Shown here piece after piece: positions 11,839 through 22,572 of a stretch of 64,000 nt of DNA (within the stretch, counting starts at the first letter, position 1; the number at the start of each line of letters is the position of its first letter). A program made the translations under genes and the position numbers. The notes under the pieces were generated by a model. It saw nothing but the letters and a program-made list of their open reading frames with translations, searched no databases and had not been told where the DNA came from. Location: NCBI RefSeq assembly GCF_050948215.1, contig NC_135153.1:10072058-10136057 (forward strand). Reading direction: 5' to 3'. Source of the DNA: Halictus rubicundus. Lineage: Eukaryota > Arthropoda > Insecta > Hymenoptera > Halictidae.

Positions 11839-12060
11839 AGAAACACTAGGGGAGTGCGAGAACCCGAAATATCGGGAACCCGATATATATATCGAAAATT
11901 TCGATATTCCCGAAAGAATCGGGTTTCCGAAAGAATCGAGTTTCCCGAAAATTTCGATTTCCCTTTAGGGAATCCCGAGATTTTCGGGTACCCGTCCCGA
12001 ACCCGAAAAAATTTCGACCCGACCCGATATTTCGGGTCCTCGCACACCCCTAATAAATAC
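11839..12060. mobile_element. hAT-like palindromic MITE, intact ends, degenerate 8-bp duplication
   Basis: The element spans 11847-12052. Left end TAGGGGAGTGCGAGAACCCG and right end GGTCCTCGCACACCCCTA are inverted repeats that extend through CCCGAAATATCGGG. Flanks AGAAACAC (11839-11846) and ATAAATAC (12053-12060) match at six of eight positions, consistent with an aged hAT duplication. The interior is a chain of short palindromes such as CGAAAATTTCG and CCCGAAAATTTCGATTTCCC. The frames across it are shadows of these palindromes. Confidence 0.85.
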
Positions 12061-13684
12061 ACACATAAAAAAAGTTTGAGATAGCCTTCTGGCATTAAGG
12101 GACTCACTGGAATTTTCCCACAAGAGAAATGAACCACCCAATGCATTATTCGCAAAAAAATCAAAGGCAAGGTGCAACGTGAAACAGTAGTGTTATAAGT
12201 GGTGCAAAATTCTGATTCTCGCGATAAGTGACATCATCTGTTATTTAGGAGCCGAGACGAGAAAATATTCCCAGATATTACTGAAATAGCTACGAAAAAA
12301 ATGAACATTCTCTCGACGCCAGTTATTTCGGAAGCGTGTAATTTTCTTCTGGAAGGGTTGCAGCCACGTATGAAACATATAATAATTTAGTTGCATGACC
12401 AAATAACGGGTTGCCGGGTAAGGCAGTGGTACGTGGCCAGAAGTTGGAGGTCGGCTGATCGTTCTTTCCAGTTGACATGCACAGCGGGGACAATGCATTA
12501 CCCAAAAGCCCCTCTTCGACTTTGACTCATAATCCCCTTAGACGCGAACCTAACTGCGAAGATGGGAAACGAAAGGGATATTGAAAATGAAATTGATATA
12601 GAAAACACGTGAATTTCAGGCTACAGAAACTACCTTCATTTCTTTTTTGATAATTCTATTAAATATTTTTATTGTTTCGTATTTTTGTTATGTATGCAGA
12701 AAAATTTCGATTTAGTGATGGATTTCTGTTTTGTCAACAAGTTAAGTGCAACGTGTGTACCAGTTTCAGATATTCGTTTTTATTGTGATATATTTGACAA
12801 ATATTCTTTGGATTTTTAGAATACAGAAGGGCTAAAGCTGCACTATAATAAATTCGAACTTTTTAGGTTCTTTAATTTTCCAGGAATTTTCTAATAAGTA
12901 ATGGGAATTTTTGGAAGGTGAAATATACAATTAAAATTACAGTCTTCTATGTGTACACTATTTTATGTAGATCACGAAGCACGGGACAATGGTTGTGACT
13001 ATATTCTCGACTATTGGCTAGTTTAAACGGAAGAAGTACTGACAAGTCATTTGAAAACTGTACATTATTTATCACAGCTGTCTATCCCTTTAGGAATACG
13101 TAACGATTTAATCATACACATGGAATTATAGACCTGTCGAGTATGTACGTTACCATTTCTTCCAATCATGTGGTAACAGCGTTCAACTTATTTTATTCAT
13201 AAGATTATTAACGTAAACGTCGCCTGTGCACACTAACTTCAACACTGACGTGCATACTTCGAATGTTCACATAAACTTATCAATTACCCTATCTACCCAA
13301 TTGCCCGAACTTACTATTTTTCTGGATTTTCTAATTATTTGACACTGTTGCTCATATTTGTCCTTCGAATGGTAGCATCTGGGTCTATTTTGACCCGGCA
13401 TCTCAACGAACATGTAGCTCCTCTTATGTACAATAATCAATTTTAATTGGCAGCAATACATTGAATTCTTTACAAGTTTAATTGAAAAAAGTTTTGGAAG
13501 GTTTGTTAAACAATTGCCTAAATCACCCAAACAATTCGATAATATTAATCCTGTAATAATACATTATATGAGCGACAACAATATCAAAATTAATAAATTT
13601 TTCTCCCACAATTTTCCACAAAATTAAAGAAAGCATTTTATTATACAGAAGCATTTCATGAATTCTGAATTTTAAATTGCTGTA
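12061..13684. other. Unique AT-rich non-coding DNA
   Basis: No gene is seen. It contains GGGTCTATTTTGACCC at 13381-13396, identical to 26570-26585. All frames are under 90 codons. Confidence 0.5.
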
Positions 13685-13894
13685 CAGTCTTTTCTCGGTA
13701 TATGTCGCAAATGTCTGGCTGATAAAAGTCGCAGAACTATCCCCACTACCGCGGGGTATACCCCTTGAGGGGCCACGGACGCCAAGGTGTGTAAACATAA
13801 TACAACGTTCAGCGTGGATCAAAGAATAGTATTTCCTGGACGATATGTGACGCTGGCAAGATCCGTGTTCTTGACATATATCGAGAAAACACTG
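13685..13894 (+). mobile_element. F1-B MITE, near full length
   Basis: TA-flanked. It starts CAGTCTTTTCTCGGTATATG and ends TCGAGAAAACACTG. The centre carries GTGTAAACATAATACAACGT, then TCAGCGTGGATCAAAGAATA, then GTATTTCCTGGACGATATGT, the diagnostic F1-B block also present in reverse at 54944-55184. The CCCCACTACCGCGGGGTATA core is shared with F1-A. Confidence 0.92.
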
Positions 13895-14573
13895 TAATCC
13901 GTATCGTTCAGCGAATGAATCGATAAATAAATATAAGAATACTGTATATAAATATAAGAATTTGTTGAAGCCGCGAAAGAGAAAATCTTTTGGCAAAAAT
14001 GATTAGTATCGTAAAGCAAGAATTCCCCTGTATACTTTATTACGATGAAATTTGTAGCACGGTTTGCGCAGGCTATGAAAGCAAAGAGAATCCCAAATCC
14101 TTTTTTCATTACCTGGACGGAGGTCGCAACCTGGACCGGACACCGGGGATATTGTACATCAGCAGTTCCCGCAAGACGTGCAATTTAATCGTTTGCCCTT
14201 GCGACAAAGGGTGCTCGTCGCCATCTCAGGACGCATTTCTGGTTACGTTTACGGCAATAACTACGGGATCATTTCGCAGACACAGGGCACCAGGCATGTA
14301 GAGATATCCGTATACTTGCGGTCGGTTTTCATTTTGACCCAACTGCTCCCTGAAACCATTGAGCCCCTAACTGTCCGCACTTTATGAGCCGTCAAGAAAC
14401 GTGGCGAGACGAAGAAGAAGATCCTGCCGGTCCCAGCTACGTGGATATTCGAAATTTTCTGTTACATCGTGATTCATTTTTAGAAAAATTCCAGGACAAT
14501 TATTCTACCAGATTTGTTTGTTGCATCGTGTTCTATAACGCATGGAAAAGTTCGTTCGACGGAAAAATGACTA
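13895..14573. other. Spacer with one copy of a 95-bp duplicated segment
   Basis: Frames of up to 103 codons run here on both strands, but none has a recognisable domain. The frame beginning at 14384 (MSRQETWRDEEEDPAGPSYV) reads into the next F1 copy. The 14302-14396 segment is repeated at 15308-15401. Confidence 0.45.
14302..14396 (+). repeat. Dispersed 95-bp duplication, copy 1
   Basis: It shares CTTGCGGTC, TGACCCAAC, AACCAT, CCCCTAAC and GTCCGCACTTTATG in the same order with 15308-15401, at roughly 80% identity by eye. Compared with copy 2 it has a one-base length difference near the middle. Read on the minus strand with that shift allowed, it has a stop where copy 2 has a Trp codon. Confidence 0.8.
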
Positions 14574-14779
14574 CAGTGATTTCTCTGATATATGTCGCCA
14601 ACGCCTCGATGATAAACGTCGCGAAATTATCCCCACTACCGCGGGGTATACCCCTCGAGGGGCCGCTAAGAGGCCTCGGACGTCGAGGAGTATAAACATA
14701 ACACGGCTCGGGTATGTCTCCTGGACGATATATGTCGCCGGCAAGACCCGTGTTGTTGACATATATCGAGAATTCACTG
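14574..14779 (+). mobile_element. F1-A MITE, full length
   Basis: A well preserved reference-quality copy, flanked by TA on both sides. It starts CAGTGATTTCTCTGATATAT (one inserted base) and ends TCGAGAATTCACTG. It contains CCGCGGGGTATACCCCTCGA, the GGGGCCGCTAAGAGGCCTCG variant, GGAGTATAAACATAACACGG and GGTATGTCTCCTGGACGATA. Confidence 0.95.
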
Positions 14780-15945
14780 TACTGGGTCGGAACAGTTCTA
14801 TCAGCTTGAAATTCATTTCTTTGGTTGGACTAATATTTCGATGTTGGTTGAAAAATTAAAAAATTACGAAGGAAATGACCACAGTGTCAAAAACAAACAA
14901 ATTTGGAGCATTTAAAATAGAAAATGGGCAAGCCCTCGCCAAAGGAGCGTATTAGGTTTGAATACAAGACTGTTCGCCTTGGGGTGAGTGGTAAATGCAA
15001 CATCGATTCCCTCTCAACATGCCTGGTATAATAACAATAACAGTAATAAAGAGCTCCCGACTAGATGCCAGCAAGTGACCAAACAGTTCAGCACACAAGA
15101 GTACATCTTGGAAGCATCCGGGTGTTGATCTTGGAACAAAAGCGAGGATGCAGCACGCGGCGTCCTCGGTCGAAAGGGACCTCGGAAGACTGTACACGCT
15201 CCGGTAAGGAAAACATCGGAAGCAAAAGGGTGGAGAGACGCGGCAATAAATAAATGCTCGACAAAATCAGGCCTCACCCCCGCGTTTTCACCAACACGCT
15301 TCCGCACAGATATTCGTACACTTGCGGTCCGTTTCCATTCTGACCCAACCGCCTCCTGGAACCATCGGCCCCTAACCGTCCGCACTTTATGTGCCGTCAA
15401 GGGGGTGAGAAGGAGGCGAGGGGCTGACAGAGGGGGCGGTAGAAGGGCGCCAGGCAACCCTCCTAACTCTCTGGCCCCGGGGGTGAACGTGGGCTGGCTC
15501 ATGGCTCAGGGACGATGGGCGAAGCCGGGGGGTGTAACGCGGGGGTGGCAGAGCTGGAAGCAGGAGGGCTAGGGATATTACGGACAGGACGCCGAGATAT
15601 CCACCCCTTCGTCCGACCTTCTCGAGGGGCGAGTGTTCGGGGGTGGAAAGGCGCCCGAGAGGCGGCTCAGGGTAGCGACGGCTATGACCCTCCCGCGAAC
15701 AAGATCAACGAACTCGGCCAGTCGAATTCCCAGTTCCTTGTTCATCTTCGCTACTGGACGAAGTGACAACACATGCGTGCCATCTTTAATTTCTCCAATT
15801 CTACGTGAAGTTCCGAATGGGACCTGCTAGCAAATAAAGTTTACTTGTCTTCGGAACAGGCAGAAGGATATGATATATTTAATTGTTTCACCGATGGTAA
15901 AAATCGAGTCGCTCCTGCCCAGTGGTTTATCATTACCCCGTGATA
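14780..15945. other. Spacer with GC-rich block and second 95-bp duplicate
   Basis: AT-rich at the left and CpG-rich from about 15100 to 15750. The 162-codon minus-strand frame at 15014-15502 covers the duplicated segment. It ends in a run of leucines and has no recognised domain. No gene is claimed. Confidence 0.45.
15308..15401 (+). repeat. Dispersed 95-bp duplication, copy 2
   Basis: Direct-orientation partner of 14302-14396, about 1 kb away. On the minus strand it stays open and reads LTAHKVRTVRGRWFQEAV in the first part. Copy 1 keeps LTAHKVRTVRG before the one-base shift. Confidence 0.8.
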
Positions 15946-16122
15946 CAGTGATTTCTCTATATATGTCGCCAAGGCCTGGATGATAAACGTCGCGGAATTA
16001 TCCCCACTAACGCGGGGTATACCCGCCGAGGAGTGTAAACATAACACGGCTCGGGTATGTCTCCTGCACGATACACGACGCTGGCAAGACCCGTGTTGTT
16101 GACATATATCGAGAATTCTCAG
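15946..16122 (+). mobile_element. F1-A MITE, near full length
   Basis: It starts CAGTGATTTCTCTATATATG after TA. The right end reads GAGAATTCTCAG followed by TA, slightly rearranged. The internal AGGGGCCTCGG stretch is deleted, so GGTATACCCGCCGAGGAGTG leads straight into TAAACATAACACGG. Confidence 0.92.
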
Positions 16123-17337
16123 TACAGTACCATTGTGCGCGCGCACAACAGTGCTTTTTGATAAGTCTGTTTTATAATTTGTGTTTGGGGCTTTCTTCTT
16201 ATGCCAAAAATTGTGGAATATAATAATTGACCTACTTACTATACCCACCACAGTTTACAATTTTTATTATAACATTGATGGGGTTACAGAAATAGTGATT
16301 CTTTGTCTGCATCATCTACAATAATAAAATTATTATTACGCATTAGAATAAAAGTTCCCGAACATTTTTATCTGATCTTTTACATCGTCCTCTCCCTTCA
16401 GCCCTTCGCAGTCTTAGTCGAAGTGGTCCAGCCATAAGGGTATTTTTTAAGTTTCGGGAATAATTCATGAGAATGTGAATTTGTGAAAACCGCAGTGGCG
16501 TAGGGTTGCCTTTCTTGGATAAATGGTGAATGTTTGAAACTAGAAATGGCTTATACCCTTTCCTAGGTTGGCAACAGAGTAGAGTGATGCGGTGTTCCGA
16601 AACTCCGTGGTCCTCTTCGTCTTCCAAACACCCTGCCACCCTATAGCCAGCACCCGCACACACACAAACACACACACGCACACAGAGAGAACTCGAACAC
16701 ATATACAGGAACGCGCACCGCTCTGACGTGCAGCACGGTTTTAGCTCAAGATGGAATGCTCGTACCATTTCTCCGTGAGTACACTCGGGGAGCGTGAAAA
16801 TGTTTTCTGTCCTTCCTTTCGGCCAAGTGATATCTTCGTCATCGAAGAAATATGGATTTTTTCCGTTCCTCGGGAATTGCACCTTTCCGTGGCATCATTA
16901 ACGTTGCTGCTCGATGAGTCATCCCCATAAGCTATCATGCGCTTTGACGCTTTGGTGTGATTCTATTTTTACGTTGGATCTCCGACCGGTCTTCTCGCTC
17001 CCTTTATTACAGCGGTTCTGTTTGGTGGTTCGGACATGAATTCTGCCATAACACTAATTATATGGAGCTAATTAGAAACACTTGCTGGTTATTAGACTAT
17101 GAGTCCTGTGCATTTAGATTTTTGTGCTGCTTCGAAAATAAATGTGTACTTCTCTTCCTATGGGGTTTTTATACCTCTATTATTTTAGCGAGATTTTTCT
17201 CAAAGTTTTTACAATTCTACTTGATGATTTTTTATTGACGTGTATGCAAGAGATCATGCATGTTTAATTTGTCACTGAATTCTCATTTACACAAGTTAAG
17301 AGATGAGAATTATGCAGACTTTATTAATTAGAACTTT
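16123..17337. other. Non-coding DNA with a CA-rich tract
   Basis: A 179-codon frame at 16343-16882 (-) translates the CA tract at 16650-16686 and has no domain. Nothing else is recognised. Confidence 0.45.
16650..16686 (+). repeat. CA-rich microsatellite
   Basis: Imperfect (CA)n with CACACACACGCACACAGAGA. Confidence 0.7.
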
Positions 17338-17507
17338 TTAACCAGTTAGCTGTTGCGACCTCTTTGAAAAATGTGTACCTAAGTTGCGTCGCAAAAAATT
17401 TACCGCTGTTTGAATTATAGCTGTTTTAAAGAGTATACTCGTCATGACACAAAATATTGCCATTTCTTCATGACGAGTATACTCGTCAAACACAGTTAAC
17501 TGGTTAA
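17338..17507. mobile_element. TTAA-bounded piggyBac-like MITE (family PB-2) with internal palindrome
   Basis: Left end TTAACCAGTTAGCTGTTGCG and right end CACAGTTAACTGGTTAA give TTAA flanks plus an imperfect ~15-bp inverted repeat CCAGTTARCTGTG. Inside, AGAGTATACTCGTCATGACA and TCATGACGAGTATACTCGTC form a second inverted repeat around a ~20-base loop, each arm itself containing the palindrome GAGTATACTC. No coding capacity. Confidence 0.88.
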
Positions 17508-18454
17508 AAAATTTTTGTCACATTGGCTCCACGAGTGTGTTACACTATTAGTTCGATAAATAATCGGAACTTGCCAAATGTTGATTCAAAAAGAAGTGCC
17601 ATTGAAGGAAAGACACCGCGCGTCTCTCGTCGACTTAATGTCCCCTAAATTAAGCAGAGTAGGTGCGAAGTGCTCGAAGCTGCTAAAGTCCTCCCTTACC
17701 ACTTCAACCCTTCACTCCATTGAAATCTCTGAAGGTGCCTCGGTGTGCCTAATCATTCTTTAAAGTTTCACCCTGACGCTAATTAGCCGAAGAGCCGAAG
17801 CAAGGAACTAAGGAGATTAAAAAATCCGCGGAGGAAGTTTACCCGGCAATCTTTGTACGGTGTGCATCATTTATCCGCGCTGTCATCGGCTAATTAAGTC
17901 CCCCAAAAATCATGCTCATCGCATCAGAATGTCGAGATCGTGTTCCCCCTATCTTTCCTGTAATTCATATTTTGCACGCATGGCACCAAGAAAATCATGT
18001 ACCGCAATTGATTAAGCCTTATTGCACCCTATTCGTAGAATCAATTTCCATTTTCATTTGTTTGCATCGGATCAGAACATTTTTCGATTAATACTCATCC
18101 ATTGCACATTCTCAATCGTTATCAGAGTTGGTAATCGTTGCGCAGTTCGAACGTTTTCATTGTTATCGTCGATTCTTTATTATTCAATAATTTTTCAATA
18201 CCTGTGGAGGAAGTTAATTACATGTCAATCAACTGGAGTCGCTTGCGGAGGTGAGAAGAATCAATCGTATTTATTATTAATCTTCTCGGGGGCTATCAAA
18301 ATTCGTATTTGTCCAACACTGCTGAAATTCATAGTTGACACTATTTATTGTGTAGTGACAAATATAAAATAATCATGAAAGATCCCCAAAAATAATGACA
18401 GTAAAAATCCAAAAAGTCATAGATAAATGTCATGCAACTGGTTATTCAATAATA
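17508..18454. other. Unique non-coding DNA
   Basis: AT-rich with some CpG. The longest frame is 116 codons (18022-18372), with no domain and no evident splice context. Confidence 0.45.
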
Positions 18455-18557
18455 CAGTGAATTCTCGATATATGTCAACAACATAACCCGCGATAATGGG
18501 GATAATTCCGCGACGATTATCATCCAGGCCTTGGCGACAAATATAGAGAAATCACTG
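18455..18557 (-). mobile_element. F1 MITE, internally deleted
   Basis: Both TA-flanked ends are kept: CAGTGAATTCTCGATATATG on the left and AGAGAAATCACTG on the right. The centre is reduced to about 103 bp, jumping from GTCAACAACATAACCCGCGA to TAATGGGGATAATTCCGCGA. It sits 107 bp from an oppositely oriented copy. Confidence 0.93.
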
Positions 18558-18664
18558 TACGAATATTGTTTCCATAAATTAAATGCACTTAACCTAACTT
18601 TCTGATGTGAAGCATGTCTGTGTAATACCACAGGTATGTCAATGCTACTGTGTCAATGAAAGTA

Positions 18665-18864
18665 CAGTGATTTCTCTATATATGTCGCCAAGACCTGGAT
18701 GATAAACGTCGCGGAATCATCCCCACTACTGTGAGGTAGTGCCCACGTTAGGGCCCACGAAGCTCGAGAGGTCTCGGTTAACATAACACGGCTCGGGTAT
18801 GTCTCCTGGACGATATATGTCGCTAGCAAGGCCCGTGTTTTTGACAAATATCGAGAATTCACAG
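18665..18864 (+). mobile_element. F1-A MITE, near full length
   Basis: It starts CAGTGATTTCTCTATATATG after TA and ends ATCGAGAATTCACAG followed by TA. Its core ACTACTGTGAGGTAGTGCCC is diverged from the usual ACCGCGGGGTATACCCC. It retains CACGAAGCTCGAGAGGTCTC, the stretch into which another element inserted in the copy at 28201-29189. Confidence 0.92.
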
Positions 18865-19532
18865 TATACTACCCCTCATTTCCTAAATGCAGTGTGAGAA
18901 AAAACTATTCACACATCGCTGGTTTTGCCCTCGGTTCGCGACAGTAATAAAATAATCCATTTTTCTAATTATTGCAAATACATTTACGATTTAAATTATT
19001 TTTGCCAATTCTCAAATTCATACCTACGTGTATAATAAGAAAGGCTCGTGCATCGTACGTATGCATTGTATGAATCATATCGGCGCACCCAATGAAATAC
19101 AAAATAAAAATTGTTTCGTATTTTCCCATGCCCGGTTAGGGGGTTAGAACTTTTATTTAGGGAGGGCAGATTGCTCTAAACGCGGGAAGCTTCTTGCTCG
19201 GATGATAAGTGATAAGTTCGCCCCGGGTGTAATTAGTCGGCGCAGAGATAACCCGAAACTGGCTCAAAGAAAATATCCCCTAATTGCCGTGGGGGGAGGG
19301 TCCGTGTATAAGCAAGCAATCGAAGAAGAATGCCGCATTGTGGCCGCTAATGGGGCGCTGCGGTCCTTATTAATTTTGACACTTTCGACTTCCCCCGATG
19401 CGGAGCCCACATACAGAGGCGACCCTCGTCCTTGTTATCGACAGTGCGGCTGCATCGAGCCTGTTCCTTTTTCGTCTTCATCCCCCGATCCCTTTGAACG
19501 GTCGGACAGCAAAGAAGAGAGGGACGGCCGGT

Positions 19533-19538
<6 letters not shown>

Positions 19539-19590
<52 letters not shown>

Positions 19591-19591
19591 G
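19539..19591 (+). repeat. GA microsatellite
   Basis: About 50 bases of AG repeats with one AAAG interruption. Confidence 0.9.
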
Positions 19592-19882
19592 GTCTCAGCG
19601 AAAATACATCGTCGTTGTATATCTTCCTTGACCGTCAGGGGCATAACTCTAGGATGAGTCAGTGCTTCTTGGACCGCACTGGACCCACCCTCGGTCTTCT
19701 TCCACCTCTATGCCCGACCCTGCTACCAACTTTGCCGCCCTCTTCTCGCCTACCACCCCCTGGAGCCATCAGAGTAGAAGAGCGGAGCAACCCTCTGGCC
19801 TGAACCTTCATCAACGGATCTACCGACCCCACCTTTATCAAGAACCCCCAGTCCTGCGAACCCCTTTCGTTCCTACCCCCTA

Positions 19883-19884
<2 letters not shown>

Positions 19885-19918
<34 letters not shown>
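19885..19918 (+). repeat. CT microsatellite
   Basis: About 16 CT units, opposite in strand sense to the GA tract 300 bp upstream. Confidence 0.9.
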
Positions 19919-19919
<1 letters not shown>

Positions 19920-21313
19920 ACCTTTCCCTATCACTATTCCTGTATTTCACTGCTACCCTGCTCGCGCGCGTTTACCACATTCTTTCGCCCTCCGACGACT
20001 TCACGTTTCTCTTGGTTCCTCTTTCGCTGTCAGCCTCCTCCCCTCCGCTTTGCGCTTCTTCCACTCGTCCTCCATCAACCCTCCCCCCACGACCATCCGC
20101 CCACCTCGCCACCACCACCCCCACACCCCCGTTTTGCTCCGGTTGCCGTTCCACCTCGCCTCGTGCTCTTCTGCTTCTCCATTAAAGCCCTGCGCCCTGT
20201 TTCACCCCTCGGACTCTAGATTAACGGAACCCTCGCCTCCGTTACCGGAGGAAAAGGGAGTCACCTCGACACACCTAGCGCCGGGAAGGTGTCGTCGCGC
20301 GGATCGCAAGATAAAGTACGAAGCGCAAGTTGAATATAGATGCATCGGGTACACCTCTTAATTTTTTAATCCCCTTTAGAGGACGCGCGCCGTGTAATCT
20401 CGGCTAACGAAGTTGGGGATGGTTTCCGCCGCGACTCAGACGGTGCCTCCGCCAACCAACCCGGTAGACACGCTAACCCTTCCGCCCGGCTTTTAATATC
20501 TTCGGGAATGGTAAAATGCATTAATTTATGGTTATTTACCACGGCCGCCTCCTCCGCGCTCGTTCGCCTACGCGCGCCGCATGCTCGCCGGTAAATTCTG
20601 GATGTTTATGCGAGATCACGGCTTCGGATATTAGTTCGGGAAATTTTTCTGTGCCCGTAATTGCCGAGGTTTTTCTAATTAATTCAATTGTGAGGTGGCG
20701 GAAGATCGTTTCACACTCTGGAGCGCCGCGTCTACCAGAAATGGGAATTCTTTGATTTGTAAATTAATTTTTGCGTTAATGCATCGAGCGTAGCAGGCGA
20801 GGAACTGGTAAATACAAGATGGTCGACATTTCAGCGTCGTACGTCTTAACTTTTCAGTTTTCATTTGCATAAACTTTTTGGGAAATCAATTTTTATTTTA
20901 GTTTATTTTCGATACTGATCCGCAGTCTGGTTGTCAGTGTATAGTTTGTAGGCGATCAAATACTGCAAGCATTTTTTCCCAATTATGATTTAATTATGAG
21001 AAAATTAATTTAAGGTACGATGTGAGGTTCGATGTGAATTTTGTTGGCTCAACTAATTAATAATTATATGGGAATATTATTCAGTTGGTTTTTAAAATAA
21101 TTTTAACGGACGGGGGTAAATAAATTTCATATTTAACTTTCACGGGAATTTAAACTATCTAAGGATTTATTTAAGCTATGTTTGAACTACGTGGAAATTT
21201 TGTTTTTCGAAAATTTAATCAAATTAATTTGCTTTCTGTATAGATTTAAATTTGAGAATTGTTTTGAAAATGAAGCTTCATACCAAGGACCAACATTTTT
21301 TAAATGTTATAAC

Positions 21314-21514
21314 TAGACTGCGGATGTTTGTGTAATTTTCAATTTTTGTAGGCAAATTTTAGGAAAGTGGAAACAAATAAAATCTAATTTTTAGCGACAG
21401 CAACCTTTGTAGATCCAGAATAAATAAAAATCGTACTAAATTCTGTGGAATTTCATATTACAACAATTTTTGAAAATTTTCAGAGGCCATAAATGCATAA
21501 AGATCCGCAGTCTA
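21314..21514. mobile_element. F2 MITE, full length
   Basis: TAGACTGCGGATGTTTGTGT at the left and GCATAAAGATCCGCAGTCTA at the right form inverted repeats with TA at both edges. Length is 201 bp. The left end has lost the TTTATGCA part of the repeat while the right end keeps it. Confidence 0.88.
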
Positions 21515-21588
21515 TTATAACTGTTCAATTTTTAGCACTTTGGAGCATATTCATGCATGCATCAATTCACGGTAGTAATCCGGAATTA

Positions 21589-21772
21589 CAGTGATTCCTC
21601 TATATATGTCGCCAAGGCCTGGAGGATAAACGTCGCGGAATTATCCCCACTACCGCGGGGTATACCCTGTGAGGGGCCTCGGGTGTAAACATAACACGGC
21701 TCGGGTATGTCTCCTAAACAATATATGTCGCTGACAGGACCCGTGTTGATGACATATATCGAGAATTCACTG
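21589..21772 (+). mobile_element. F1-A MITE, near full length
   Basis: It starts CAGTGATTCCTCTATATATG after TA. It ends TCGAGAATTCACTG, but the right flank is TG, not TA. It contains CCGCGGGGTATACCCTGTGA, GGTGTAAACATAACACGG and GGTATGTCTCCTAAACAATA. Confidence 0.93.
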
Positions 21773-22507
21773 TGTCGTTCGCAAGGCGTCGAAATACTTG
21801 CGTAACGGAGTGCGTAGAAGCGATCTGTTGCGAAAAGAAAAATGAAAAATGGACGCGTGGCTCGTAGACAAGGAGAATCAGAATTTTCGGGGAAAGTAAA
21901 AGCGGTGGGAAAGATTTCCGCCGGTGATGTGTGGATAAGAAGGGCGATGCTGGTTCCTCAGAAGTCTTAAGGGCCCCGGCACAGTGCACCGGAGCGTCCC
22001 TAAAAGCGCTTTTAACGCCGGCACGCGAACAAAAGTGTGACGCCGCCTGTCCGACACATTTTCGGAAGAGTCGTTTCAATCAGAAACCTAATATTCTTTT
22101 CCAATTTCGAGCCAATCGATCCGGCGGTCTGGTTGAAATTCCCTTTGCCACACGCTCCGAATCCACACACATCCACTGTGCACACGATAAATCGATAGCC
22201 ACCAGCGCGTATGCGCGGTCGCACACATTCCACGTGAAACGTAACTAATTACCGATGCCGTTATTGTAAAAGTAATCGTTCGTTACCGCGCGGCAAGCTC
22301 TTCTAAATGTCAGTGAAACGCCCCGAAATATCGACTCGGATACACCGACGCGCGCGTGGTCGCGCGAGATCCGCGGACCCGACGGTTATCCGGATCCATG
22401 CTGTGTCTGGCCTGTAATTAAAAGTCTCATCGATCGCTGGATCTTGCCGCCGCAAAGGAACGAGATTTAATGAACGCGGCCGGATAAACTAATGGTCTCT
22501 GAAATAC
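21773..22507. other. CpG-rich unique DNA
   Basis: Balanced to GC-rich. Two overlapping frames of about 105-121 codons on opposite strands have no recognisable domain. Confidence 0.4.
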
Positions 22508-22572
22508 CAGCGATTTCTCTGTATATGTCGCCGCGGCCTGGAGGATAAATGTCGCGAAATTATCCCCACTAC
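22508..22572 (+). mobile_element. F1 MITE left-end fragment
   Basis: It matches the first ~65 bp of F1 (CAGCGATTTCTCTGTATATG to AATTATCCCCACTAC), then stops abruptly. The same breakpoint class, just after CCCCACTACCGCG, is seen at 60472-60545. Confidence 0.85.

Larger units (their letters stand above)
10028..11846. other. CpG-rich block with purine and CT tracts
   Basis: GC- and CpG-rich. It contains a GGA-rich tract (about 10671-10725) and a CT tract (about 11326-11372). Overlapping frames of up to 194 codons on both strands translate to Pro/His/Arg low complexity. It could be a promoter-associated CpG-rich region, but no TATA box, initiator or exon can be assigned. Confidence 0.5.
18865..21313. 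other. Non-coding DNA with GA, CT tracts and a CpG-rich block
   Basis: From 19200 to 20650 it is CpG-rich with GA and CT tracts. The frames here (up to 185 codons) translate those tracts into RE or SL runs. From 20700 onward it is AT-rich. A lone F2 end, ATCCGCAGTCTGG, lies at about 20917-20930. Confidence 0.45.

Noticed and set aside
14384..14695. Frame starting MSRQETWRDEEEDPAGPSYV as a possible exon
   Set aside because: It continues into an F1 MITE. The ATG lies at the edge of a duplicated block and no donor-supported boundary is seen.
15014..15502. 162-codon minus-strand frame ending in a leucine-rich stretch
   Set aside because: No domain or start context. It covers a duplicated segment whose sister copy is frameshifted and carries a stop.
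16343..16882. 179-codon minus-strand frame
   Set aside because: Includes a CA-tract translation (Val/Cys run) and no recognisable domain.
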